A stretch of 64,000 nt of DNA from DASRRB01 sp036732755 (lineage in GTDB: Bacteria > Planctomycetota > B15-G4 > SIAN01): positions 1-64,000 of the forward strand of contig DAINBU010000011.1 of the NCBI GenBank assembly GCA_036732755.1, written 5' to 3'. Positions 44,870-53,512 of this stretch are shown here, piece after piece. A model generated the notes under the pieces. That model was given only the letters and a program-made list of their open reading frames with translations, was not told where the DNA came from and did not search any database. Position numbers and translations under genes: made by a program. Numbering within the stretch: position 1 is the stretch's first letter; each line of letters starts with the position of its first letter.

Positions 44870-47800
44870 CTACTTGTTCCCCGCGTCCTGACTCTCCGAC
44901 TCGGATGCGCTCGCCTTCTGGATCCGGATCGTGTCCGCCGCCGGCCCCTGCGACGTCCATTCAAACGGGACCGCGTCCTCCCCGCTCTGATTGGTGTCGT
45001 TGTCCCTCATCCGATACGAACCGGGCTGCAGGCGCAGGTGAATCCGGCCCGAAGCGTCCGACTGCACGTAGTACGGGAAGTCGTCGGCTGCACCGTCCCC
45101 GAATCCGATGTCGATGAAGTGCGACGGCATCGGCAGGTCGGTGGCGCGATCCTTGATCAGCAGGTCCCCCGCGACGAGCGCGATCACGAATTCCGCGCGA
45201 CTCTCCACACCGGATGCGATTTCGAAGTCCTGGGGCGCACGCCAGTACCACGACTGATCGGCGCCGCGAACGATCACGCTCACCGAACCCGCCGGGATCG
45301 GCGAGAGGATCGCGCGGCCATCCGCACGGACCTGGCCTGCGGCCAGGCGATCGACCCCCAAGAGCTGGTCCTTCGTCATCTTCGTCGACTTTCCCGGTCG
45401 CACCTCGACGATGGCGCCCGCGGCGGGAATGCCGTCGACCGTGACGGTGACACTCAAGCAGCCCGGAAACACGGCACGGGCGTCGAAGTCGGCGCGCGTC
45501 TCCGCTCCGTCGACGATGGTGACCGGCTCGGACGTCGTGGTCGCCGGCTCTCCAACCTTCGTCACGATGCGAGCAGCCAGCGCGAACTCCACTGAAACAC
45601 CGGTCGACATGGAGCCGCCCTCCCCAAGAGGGATCCGGACTGGAGGAAGCGCGAGGTGGACTTCGGTCGGACCCGGAGGCAACGGTCCGAGGCGGTACGT
45701 GCCATCGGGAGCGAGCGAGAGGGGCGCGGGCATGTCGAACGACCCGCGCATCCGTCGGAAATCCATGCGATGCTGGCGAACGATGCGGTCGTACTTCTGC
45801 TCGACGGTCTCGCCGGGTCTCGCGGCGATCACGTCGAGCCCCGCGCACGTCGCACCGTCGGGCACGATCAGACGCCCGACCAGGTACCCGCGCGGCGGCA
45901 GGACGAGCTCGAGGTCGGCGACTCTCGACGTGTCCTCGCGCACGTCGACGTCGTCGATGCGAGCCTCGAGCGGCGGGGCGTCTTCGTTGCAGATCGTGTA
46001 GTGGCCCGGAGGGACGCAGGCGAATTCGAATTGCCCGTCGGCGTCCGATTCCGCGTCGAATATTCCCGCCGGAGCTTCACCGTTGACGACGTGGAGCCCG
46101 GAGTTCGGGGAGTCGCTCTCCCGATTCGGTTCGAGGTGAACTCGGGTGTTCGCCACCGGAGTCGCACCGTCGGATCGAAGCACGACGCCGGAGATCGTGG
46201 CTCCTTTCGTGAGCCGTGCCGTGACTTCGGTGACCTGATTCGCCGGCAGGGGCGTTAGGGGCAGCGAACACGCTGCGCAGCCGGGCACTTCGACGATCAG
46301 CGTCTGCTCCACCGGGATCATGCCGTCGAAGAGCCCGCCGTCCGGGGGCGGCTCCCCCGCCTTGACCAGTTCGAAGGTGTTCGGCCGAGTGTTTCCTGCG
46401 AACTGGACGCGCAACGAATAACGGGGAATCTCTGCTCCCGTCGCCGCGTAGACGACGTGCAGTCGAATCTGCGCGTTTCCTTTCAGCTTCGCGCTGATCG
46501 ACGAGCCGACGGCGACGCCATCCTGCCGCCACGGCAGGAACTTGGGGTCACGGATCTCGACGGTGTATTGGCCGTCCGGAACGTCGTCGAACGAGTGCGA
46601 CTGTGAGCTGAACTGGATCTTCGTCGCGTGCCGCGGCTCGATCCCATTCCCGGTGAGGAGGATCTCGGCCGCGTCGCTCTCGAAGATGTAGAAGGGTCGC
46701 GCGAAGAGCACGACCGTGATCCGATGCGCCACGTCGGAACCGGCGTAGATGATGTCCGCGTCGGTCGTCTCTCCCGATCGCACGTCGATCGCTGGGCCTT
46801 GGATCCAGTTCGTGAGCCGCGAATTGGCCTTGAGCTGGACCTTGCCTGGAGGAACGTTCTCGAGGAGGAATCTCGCGGTCGTCGCGTCGACCGCCGTGTA
46901 GACGCGCGTCGTATCGGCGCCGTCGCCTTCGGCGCACTTCGGTCCGTCGGCATGGACCGTCCATCCCGCTCGAAGGATCGGTTCGCCCTTCATGTCGACG
47001 ATTCGGCCGCGGATCGTGCCCGCGCGACAGAGCGTGATGTCACCGAGGTTCTTCGTTGATCCCGGGTCGATCTGTGTCCATCGCCAAGCCGGCGCGGCGT
47101 AGCCGTCGAGCTTCGCGTCGAAGACGAATTGGAAGGCGCGCGGTGCCGTGAATTCGATCGCGAATGAGCCGTCGGGTTGGCTCACCACTTCGATCGGCTT
47201 CCAGTCCGTCGGCAGGCCGTACTTCAGTGCCCGCTCCTGATTGCTCTTCCACCCGTACAGCCGCAACGCAACGTTCGCGGCGCCGCTGCCGTCCGGGAGC
47301 AACAGCCTCCCGGTCATGTGCGCGGGCGCGTCGTCCGGGGGTGAATTCGGGACCGGTGCGCTCTCCTTCGTCCGAGCCGGCGCGCCCGATTCCTGGGGCG
47401 CCGGATCGCCGCTCGCCGCGATCGGACCTGCGGAAGCCGCCGGCAGTGCGACCGGACTCGCCAAGACCGCGGGAGCCGCGACGCTCGCTGCGCCCGTACG
47501 AGAGACGGCCGGGCGCCGATTCATCATCACGACGAGCGAGACTCCGATCACGATCGTCGCGGCCGACGCGATCAGCTTGGCACTTGCCGGGACCACGACG
47601 TGGGCGATCGGCCCGCACAACGGCATCAGCGCTGCCTCGAGCGTCGGCTCATTCCACTTCAACGAGTCGAGCCGCTCCCGCAACTGCGCCAGCCCTCGCT
47701 TCAACCGCGTCTTCACCGTCTCCACGCTCACGTCGAGCGTGCGAGCGATCTCGGTCGGCGGGAGCTCGTCGAAGTAGCGCGCGAGCAGCGTCGACTTGTA

Positions 47801-48181
47801 GGGCTCCTCGAGCGCGAGCACCGCAGCTGCGACGCGCTGCTGGATCTCGGCGCGCGCGACGATCTCGCCGGCGGCGGGTGCGGTGGCGGGCGAGGCGCGA
47901 GCGGTCCCTTGGATCTGCGCCTGCGCCTGCTCATGGCGTGCGCGTGTCGCTTCACCCCGAAAGAGGTGGCGCGCGACGTTGCGCGTCACGGCGCCGAGCC
48001 AGCTCCGCTTGTCGCCTCCATGGCGCGGCGGACGGGAGAGCGCGGCGAGCCACGTTTCCTGCTCGAGGTCGTCGACGCGATCGGCTCCGCGGACGAGTGC
48101 GCGCGCGACGCGACGCACCCACGCGGCATGGCGCAGTAGCTCGTCCGCCGATTGCGGGAAGGACATGGGGGGCAGACTCAC
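44870..48181 (-). CDS. Membrane-tethered ECF sigma factor with giant carboxypeptidase-regulatory-like tail
   Basis: The 1103-residue protein starts at a GTG at 48181 with a very strong AAGGAGGAG site. Residues of about 14-80 are sigma-70 region 2 (VDDLEQETWLAALSRPP, WLGAVTRNVARHLFRGEATR) and about 115-172 region 4 (LEEPYKSTLLARYFDELPPT and EIARTLDVSVETVKTRLKRG). A single transmembrane helix follows at about 203-220 (IASAATIVIGVSLVVMM). The remaining ~880 residues are beta-rich repeats resembling carboxypeptidase-regulatory or Ig-like domains (GRLLLPDGSGAANVALRLYG, GTIRGRIVDMKGEPI, TISGVVLRSDGATPVANTRV, GYLVGRLIVPDGATC). ECF sigma factors with long C-terminal extensions are known from Planctomycetes. 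The tail should lie outside the membrane and may sense a ligand or be cleaved. No anti-sigma gene is adjacent. Confidence 0.87.
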   Translation of the reverse strand: MSLPPMSFPQSADELLRHAAWVRRVARALVRGADRVDDLEQETWLAALSRPPRHGGDKRSWLGAVTRNVARHLFRGEATRARHEQAQAQIQGTARASPATAPAAGEIVARAEIQQRVAAAVLALEEPYKSTLLARYFDELPPTEIARTLDVSVETVKTRLKRGLAQLRERLDSLKWNEPTLEAALMPLCGPIAHVVVPASAKLIASAATIVIGVSLVVMMNRRPAVSRTGAASVAAPAVLASPVALPAASAGPIAASGDPAPQESGAPARTKESAPVPNSPPDDAPAHMTGRLLLPDGSGAANVALRLYGWKSNQERALKYGLPTDWKPIEVVSQPDGSFAIEFTAPRAFQFVFDAKLDGYAAPAWRWTQIDPGSTKNLGDITLCRAGTIRGRIVDMKGEPILRAGWTVHADGPKCAEGDGADTTRVYTAVDATTARFLLENVPPGKVQLKANSRLTNWIQGPAIDVRSGETTDADIIYAGSDVAHRITVVLFARPFYIFESDAAEILLTGNGIEPRHATKIQFSSQSHSFDDVPDGQYTVEIRDPKFLPWRQDGVAVGSSISAKLKGNAQIRLHVVYAATGAEIPRYSLRVQFAGNTRPNTFELVKAGEPPPDGGLFDGMIPVEQTLIVEVPGCAACSLPLTPLPANQVTEVTARLTKGATISGVVLRSDGATPVANTRVHLEPNRESDSPNSGLHVVNGEAPAGIFDAESDADGQFEFACVPPGHYTICNEDAPPLEARIDDVDVREDTSRVADLELVLPPRGYLVGRLIVPDGATCAGLDVIAARPGETVEQKYDRIVRQHRMDFRRMRGSFDMPAPLSLAPDGTYRLGPLPPGPTEVHLALPPVRIPLGEGGSMSTGVSVEFALAARIVTKVGEPATTTSEPVTIVDGAETRADFDARAVFPGCLSVTVTVDGIPAAGAIVEVRPGKSTKMTKDQLLGVDRLAAGQVRADGRAILSPIPAGSVSVIVRGADQSWYWRAPQDFEIASGVESRAEFVIALVAGDLLIKDRATDLPMPSHFIDIGFGDGAADDFPYYVQSDASGRIHLRLQPGSYRMRDNDTNQSGEDAVPFEWTSQGPAADTIRIQKASASESESQDAGNK

Positions 48182-48355
48182 GATCTCCTCCTTAACGCTG
48201 CGGCCGCGCGCCCGTCCAGGTTTCCGAACTTTGCACGGATGCCGCGCCGAGCGCGGGAGGGTTCACCGCTTCGCGAATCGACGACCCGGCCCCGGCCGGA
48301 CCGACGGCGCTAACCTGCCGCGCCGGTTCACCCCAATTCGGAACGGAGCGCGCAC

Positions 48356-49936
48356 TTGGCTCGACGACGGAGCGGGACCCTTCGGCGAGCGACGGCCCTC
48401 GCGGACGTCGCCGCGCTCGCGTCGGTTGCGCTCGCGCTCGCGAGCCCCATCGCCCTCGGGCAAGGCGTCGGCCTCGACGACGCCTTCGCCCCTTCCGCCT
48501 GGAGCGACCTCTTCGACCACCGCAGCCTGAAGGGCTGGGTGAAACGCGGTCCGGCCAAGTTCGAGGTCGTCGACGGCGTCCTGGTCGGCCACGCCGTCGC
48601 CGGCGAGACGAACTCGTTCCTGTGCACGGAGGCGAGCTACGACGACTTCGTCCTCGAAGTCGAATTCCGCTGCGACGCGCCGCTCAATTCGGGCGTGCAG
48701 GTGCACAGCGAGTTCGTCGCCGGCCGCGTGCAGGGCCATCAGGTCGAGATCGACGTCGACGGCGCGCGTGGACGGCTCTGGTCGGGCGGGATCTACGACG
48801 AGGGCCGCAAGGGCTGGCTCGATCCGGCCGACGGCGAGCAGGGCGCGCGCGGCGTCGCGTTCAGCGAGCAGGGGCGGAAGATCGCGAACGCGCTCGCGAA
48901 CGAACGGAATCGGGACGGCTGGAGCTGGCTGCACGTCGTCGCGCACGGCACCGAGCTCACCGCATGGCTCGACGGCGAGCTGCGCGGCCACGTCCGCGAC
49001 GCGGCTCCGGAACACGGCTTCCTCGCCCTGCAGGTGCACGCGATCGACGCAAAGGCGCTGAATGCCGCGCCCCGAGGCGAGCTCGCGGTCCGCTTCCGGA
49101 ACGTCCGGATCCTTCCGCTCCCGAGCGGCGCGACGGGGATCGGCGACAGCGACGCGACCCAAGATGCGAGGGTCGCGATCGACGGTGCCGGCACGAACCG
49201 CCTCACCGACGAGGAGGCGCGCGCGGGCTGGCGTCTCCTGTGGGACGGCGCAGGCGACTCCGGCTGGCGCAGCGCGACGGGCGAGACCTTTCCGAAACGC
49301 GGTTGGACGATGCGCGACGGAGTGCTGACCGTCGGCGCACCGCCCGCTGCGCCCGCGAATCCATCCTCGACCAAGGCGGGAGCCAACTCCACCTCCGAGT
49401 CCGCCGCCGGCGGCGACCTCCTCACCCGCGAGCGCTTCTCCGACTTCGAGCTGCGCGTCGACTTCCGGCTCACGGCCGGCGCCAACAGCGGCATCAAGTA
49501 CTTCGTGCAGCCCGACCTGCGCCCGATCACGGCGAGCGGCGCGCCGGCGGCGACCGGTTCCGCCATCGGCTGCGAGTTCCAGCTCCTCGACGACGCGCTC
49601 CACCCCGACGCGAAACTCGGCCGCGACGGCAACCGGACGCTCGCCGCGCTCTACGACCTGATCCCGCCCGCCGCCGAAAAGCCGGCGCGCCCGATCGGAG
49701 CCTGGAACACGGCGCGCATCGTCGCGCGCGGCACGCACGTCGAGCACTGGCTGAACGGCACCCGCGTCCTCGAATACGAGCGCGGCACCGACGCCTTCCG
49801 CGCGCTCGTGCAGCAGAGCAAGTACAAGAACCTCCCCCAATTCGGCGAGTGGCGCGACGGCCACGTCCTGCTGCAGGAGCACGGCAGCGAAGTCTCCTTC
49901 CGCAACGTCTTGATCCGCCGCCTGCCGCCCGACTGA
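48356..49936 (+). CDS. Secreted protein with two DUF1080 (3-keto-glycoside hydrolase-type) domains
   Basis: A TTG at 48356 behind GGAG starts a 526-residue protein with a signal sequence (VAALASVALALASPIALGQG). Domain one (about 45-255) has WSDLFDHRSLKGWVKRGPAK, DDFVLEVEFRCDAPLNSGVQ and GHQVEIDVDGARGRLWSGGI. Domain two (about 290-525) repeats this as RLLWDGAGDSGWRS, SDFELRVDFRLTAGANSGIK and IGCEFQLLDDALHPDAKLG. DUF1080 proteins include 3-keto-disaccharide hydrolases and other lectin-like folds. The fused pair stands 28 bases before a Gfo/Idh/MocA oxidoreductase, the enzyme that makes 3-keto sugars, so a joint pathway is likely. Confidence 0.85.
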   Translation: MARRRSGTLRRATALADVAALASVALALASPIALGQGVGLDDAFAPSAWSDLFDHRSLKGWVKRGPAKFEVVDGVLVGHAVAGETNSFLCTEASYDDFVLEVEFRCDAPLNSGVQVHSEFVAGRVQGHQVEIDVDGARGRLWSGGIYDEGRKGWLDPADGEQGARGVAFSEQGRKIANALANERNRDGWSWLHVVAHGTELTAWLDGELRGHVRDAAPEHGFLALQVHAIDAKALNAAPRGELAVRFRNVRILPLPSGATGIGDSDATQDARVAIDGAGTNRLTDEEARAGWRLLWDGAGDSGWRSATGETFPKRGWTMRDGVLTVGAPPAAPANPSSTKAGANSTSESAAGGDLLTRERFSDFELRVDFRLTAGANSGIKYFVQPDLRPITASGAPAATGSAIGCEFQLLDDALHPDAKLGRDGNRTLAALYDLIPPAAEKPARPIGAWNTARIVARGTHVEHWLNGTRVLEYERGTDAFRALVQQSKYKNLPQFGEWRDGHVLLQEHGSEVSFRNVLIRRLPPD

Positions 49937-49964
49937 ACGGCCCGACCTCAGCGAGGAGCCTTCG

Positions 49965-51386
49965 ATGCGTCGCCCGTCCCGCCGCGCCTTCCTCGTCGAA
50001 TCGGGTTCGGCTGCCCTCGGCCTGGTGATCCTGCGCCGGCTGCCGGCGAGCGCGCGGCGCGGCGCGCCGTCCTCGCTCGAGAGAATCGAGGTCGCGCAGA
50101 TCGGCTGCGGCCGCATGGGCCGCGGCGACGTGCTCGGCGTCCTCGCCTCCCCCCTCGCCCGGATCGTCGCCGTCTGCGACCTCGACAGCAAGCGCCTCGC
50201 GGCCGGGAAGCAGCTCGTCGAGGAGGCGTACCAGAAGCAGGGCGAATCGAAGATCGACGTCGCGACGTACGCCGACTACCGCGAGCTGCTCGCCCGCCCC
50301 GGCCTCGACGCCGTGATCGTGAGCGTCCCCGACCACTGGCACGCGCGCGTCGCCGTCGACGCGGCGCTCGCCGGCAAGCACGCCTACGTGCAGAAGCCCG
50401 TCACCTACGACGTCGCCGAGGCGCTCGCACTGCGCAAGGTCGTCCACGCGAAAGGGGTCGTCCTGCAGACCGGCTCGCAGCAGCGCAGCGACGAGCCGTG
50501 GTACGCCTTCCGGATCGCGAGCGAGCTCGCGCGCAACGGCGCGATCGGGAAGTTGAAGTCGATCCAGATCGGCCTCGGCAGCGATTCGCCGAGCGGCAAG
50601 CCGCCCGCGCCGATGGCCGTCCCGGAGCACCTCGACTACGCGCGCTGGCTCGGCGCCGCCCCCGAGCAGCCCTACATGGAGGGCCGCGTCCATCCGCAGA
50701 CGAGCCTGTCCGGCCGCCCCGGCTGGATCACGACCGAGGATTTCGGGCTCGGGATGATCACGAACTGGGGCGCGCACCACGTCGACATCGCGCAGTGGGC
50801 GCTCGGCCGGGAGCGCGGCGGGCCGCTCGCGATCGAGGGACGCGCGACCTTCATGCAGAACGACCTCTGGACCGTCCACCGCGACTACCACGTCGAGCTC
50901 GCCTACCCCGGCGACGTGCAGGTCGTGCTCGACCAGAAGTTCGAGGTCGGGCTGCGCTTCGAGGGCGACGGCGGCTGGCTCTTCTGCACGCGCAACGAGG
51001 AGCGCGCGACCGCGAGCGACCCGAAGGCGGCCGATCCCAAGAGCGCGCCGCTGCGCGCGAGCGACGCGCGGCTCCTCGCACCCGAAGCGCGTAATGGCCT
51101 CGGCGCGAAGGCGGTCCGCTGGCCCGCGAGCAAGAACCACTACTTCGACTGGCTCGAGGCGATCCGCGACCGCCGCGCACCGGTCGCCCCGATCGACGAG
51201 TCGGCGCGCAGCCTCACCGCCTGCTACCTCGCATGGCTCGCGATGAAGCTCGGGCGCAAGCTGAAATGGGACGCCGCCGCCGAGCGCATCGTGGACGACC
51301 CCGACGCCGGCGCTCGGCTCGGCCGCGCGCCGCGCTCGGGCGAGTACGACCTCGCCGCCGTGCTGAAGCGCGCCGGCATCGAGTGA
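49965..51386 (+). CDS. Tat-exported Gfo/Idh/MocA-family oxidoreductase
   Basis: The 473-residue protein begins MRRPSRRAFLVESGSAALG, a twin-arginine signal (SRRAFL). The Rossmann domain shows VAQIGCGRMGRGDVLGVLA and IVAVCDLDSKRLA; the catalytic-domain signature EKP is replaced by QKP in HAYVQKPVTYDVAEALALRK, and GLGMITNWGAHHVDIAQWAL holds the usual His pair. Family members in Planctomycetota oxidise or modify sugars in the periplasm with tightly bound NAD(P). The adjacent DUF1080 protein suggests a 3-keto-glycoside route. A low-complexity insert lies near 350-390. Confidence 0.88.
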   Translation: MRRPSRRAFLVESGSAALGLVILRRLPASARRGAPSSLERIEVAQIGCGRMGRGDVLGVLASPLARIVAVCDLDSKRLAAGKQLVEEAYQKQGESKIDVATYADYRELLARPGLDAVIVSVPDHWHARVAVDAALAGKHAYVQKPVTYDVAEALALRKVVHAKGVVLQTGSQQRSDEPWYAFRIASELARNGAIGKLKSIQIGLGSDSPSGKPPAPMAVPEHLDYARWLGAAPEQPYMEGRVHPQTSLSGRPGWITTEDFGLGMITNWGAHHVDIAQWALGRERGGPLAIEGRATFMQNDLWTVHRDYHVELAYPGDVQVVLDQKFEVGLRFEGDGGWLFCTRNEERATASDPKAADPKSAPLRASDARLLAPEARNGLGAKAVRWPASKNHYFDWLEAIRDRRAPVAPIDESARSLTACYLAWLAMKLGRKLKWDAAAERIVDDPDAGARLGRAPRSGEYDLAAVLKRAGIE

Positions 51387-51391
51387 CCGCC

Positions 51392-52273
51392 ATGACCCCG
51401 ACGCCCCCGTTCGATTCCGCCGATCCCTCCGCGAAGATCACGCGCTTCCGCGCGCTGCACGCCGCCGGCTGCTTCCTTCTCCCGAATCCTTGGGACGTCG
51501 GCAGCGCGATCGCGCTCGCGCGCCGCGGTTTCAAGGCGCTCGCCACGACGTCCGCCGGCTACTCGTTCACGCGCGGACTGCCCGACGCGACCGACGCGCT
51601 CTCACGCGCGGACGTCCTCGCCCACGTGCGCGAGATCGTCACGGCGACGCCGCTCCCCGTGAACGTCGACTTCCAGTCGGGGTACGCGCCCACGCCCGAA
51701 GGCGTCGCGGAGAGCGTCACGCTCTGCGCCGCGACCGGCTGCGCCGGCCTCTCGCTCGAGGACGCGAGCGGCGAAAGGCACGCGCCGCTCTTCGAGCTCC
51801 CGCACGCCGTCGAACGCATCCGCGCCGCGCGCGCCGCGCGCGACGCAGCCCGCTCGGGCGTCGTCCTCACCGCGCGCTGCGAGGCGTGGCTGGTCGGGGC
51901 GGACGATCCCAAGAAGATCGCCCTCGAGCGTCTCGTCGCCTTCGCCGAAGCGGGCGCCGACTGCCTCTACGCGCCGGGCGTGCGCGACCCCGCGACGATC
52001 GCGGAGCTCGTGCGCGCCGTCGCGCCCAAGCCGGTGAACGTCCTCGTCTCGGCGCCGGCGCCGGGGCTCTCGCTGAAAAGCCTCGCCGACCTCGGCGTGC
52101 GCCGCGTCTCGCTCGGCTCCACGCTCGCACGCGTCGCGTGGGGCGCCTTCCTCGCCGCGGCCGACGCGCTGGTGGCGGCCGATTCGTTCGACGTGCTCGC
52201 CGGAGCCGCTCCGTTCCAGGACCTGAACGCACTGTTCGCTGCGGGCCGCTACGGCAGCGGGGCGATGCTGTAG
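51392..52273 (+). CDS. Isocitrate lyase / PEP mutase family enzyme
   Basis: The 293-residue protein starts 5 bases after the Gfo/Idh stop. Family motifs are FLLPNPWDVGSAIALARRGF, ALATTSAGYSFTRGLPDA, PVNVDFQSGYAP (metal loop), GLSLEDASG, VLTARCEAWL and DCLYAPGVRDPATIAELV. This is the short PEP-mutase/2-methylisocitrate-lyase-like branch of Mg-dependent C-C or C-P lyases, cytoplasmic, with unknown substrate. In the metal loop, Gln replaces the usual Glu (DFQSGY). The end overlaps the convergent sugar dehydrogenase gene by 25 bases. Confidence 0.85.
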   Translation: MTPTPPFDSADPSAKITRFRALHAAGCFLLPNPWDVGSAIALARRGFKALATTSAGYSFTRGLPDATDALSRADVLAHVREIVTATPLPVNVDFQSGYAPTPEGVAESVTLCAATGCAGLSLEDASGERHAPLFELPHAVERIRAARAARDAARSGVVLTARCEAWLVGADDPKKIALERLVAFAEAGADCLYAPGVRDPATIAELVRAVAPKPVNVLVSAPAPGLSLKSLADLGVRRVSLGSTLARVAWGAFLAAADALVAADSFDVLAGAAPFQDLNALFAAGRYGSGAML

Positions 52274-53460
52274 ACGACGCCGTGTTTGTCGTAGGCGACG
52301 ACGTAGATCTCGCCGTCGCGCCCCTGACCGAACGCGACGATGTTGAGCGGGGCCTTGTGGATCTGCTTCGGGACGGGCGGCTGACCGTTCGGGTCGAAGC
52401 AGAAGAGTCGCCCCTGCTCGAAGTCGCCGTAGACGTAGCGCCCCTGCAGCTCCGGCACGCTCGTGCCGTGGTAGACGAAACCGCCGACGATCGCCTCGCA
52501 CTGCGGATGGTTGTGCACCGCGATCGGCGCGACGAAGCCGGGCGGGTTCGACGGGACGCCCGACGGATAGGCGAGGTTTCCCTCCAGGACGTTCCAGCCG
52601 TAGTTGCCGCCGCGCACGATCTCGTCGATCTCCTCGGCGTTGTCCTGGCCGACGTCGCCGGCCCACAGCCTCCCGGTCGCCGGATCGAACCCCATCTTCC
52701 ATGGGTTGCGCATGCCGAGGGCCCAGATCTCGTCGGCGCCGCCGACGCCGACGAAGGGGTTGTCGGACGGCACGGCGTAGGGGCGCACGGAGACGTCGAG
52801 ACGGAGGATCTTCCCGAACCAGGTGTTCACGTCCTGGCCGTTGTCGAACGGGTCGCCCGCGTCGCCGCCGTCGCCGAACGCGACGTAGAGGAAGCCGTCG
52901 GGCCCGAAGTCGATGTCGCCGCCGTTGTGGTTGCTGAAGAGCTGGAGCAGCGAGAGCACCGTCGCGTCCGGGCCGGGATCGAGCGTGAAGGTGAGTCCGC
53001 CGTCGGCGCTGACGTAGCGCGTCACCTTCGACGTGCCGGCGTTGCCGCCGACGTTCTCGACGTAGGAGAGGAAGACCAGGCCGTTCGTCCCGAAGGCGGG
53101 ATCGAAGGCCATCCCGAGCACGCCGTTCTCCCCGTTGGTCAGCAGGTTCGGGACGGTGACCGCGGTCGAGCGCGTCCCGGCCGGATCGGTGTCGAGAAAG
53201 GTCTCGATCGCGCCGAACTGCTCGACGACGTACCAGCGGTGGTCGTCGCTCGGGTGCTGCAGCAGGTCGACGGCGTAGGGGAAGGCCTGGCCGCCGAAAG
53301 CGGGCGTGAGGGCGACGACCGGCGGAGCGTGTGGGTGCGAGCCGCGCGAGCAGGCGCCCGCGCCGAGTACCCCCAGCGCCGCCAGCGCGGCGAGCCGCGC
53401 CGCTCTCAGGGTCGAGCGCAGGCTTGCGCGCGGGGTCGCGCCTCCTCGAGCGTGAGCCAT
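52249..53460 (-). CDS. PQQ-dependent sugar dehydrogenase (glucose/sorbosone dehydrogenase-like) lipoprotein
   Basis: The 403-residue protein has an Arg-rich start, hydrophobic core and lipobox GAGAC. The six-bladed propeller is typical of the GSDH family: VVEQFGAIETFLDTDP, NGENGVLGMAFDPAFG, FSNHNGGDIDFGPDGFLYVA with the PQQ-site His, FGDGGDAGDPF, ALGMRNPWKMGFDPATGRLW and AGDVGQDNAEEIDEIVRGGN with YGWN behind it. It would oxidise sugars outside the cytoplasmic membrane, passing electrons to the respiratory chain. It lies 52 bases downstream of the kinase operon but is probably separate. Confidence 0.9.
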   Translation of the reverse strand: MAHARGGATPRASLRSTLRAARLAALAALGVLGAGACSRGSHPHAPPVVALTPAFGGQAFPYAVDLLQHPSDDHRWYVVEQFGAIETFLDTDPAGTRSTAVTVPNLLTNGENGVLGMAFDPAFGTNGLVFLSYVENVGGNAGTSKVTRYVSADGGLTFTLDPGPDATVLSLLQLFSNHNGGDIDFGPDGFLYVAFGDGGDAGDPFDNGQDVNTWFGKILRLDVSVRPYAVPSDNPFVGVGGADEIWALGMRNPWKMGFDPATGRLWAGDVGQDNAEEIDEIVRGGNYGWNVLEGNLAYPSGVPSNPPGFVAPIAVHNHPQCEAIVGGFVYHGTSVPELQGRYVYGDFEQGRLFCFDPNGQPPVPKQIHKAPLNIVAFGQGRDGEIYVVAYDKHGVVYSIAPLP

Positions 53461-53512
53461 CGTCGCTCTCCGATTCCGCCTCCGACGAGACGGAACGGTA
53501 GCGCCGCGCGGA

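Noticed and set aside
48182..48355. ECF-type promoter (GGAAAC with CGTT) before the giant sigma factor
   Set aside because: The boxes are about 22 bases apart instead of 16-17, so it is not a convincing promoter.
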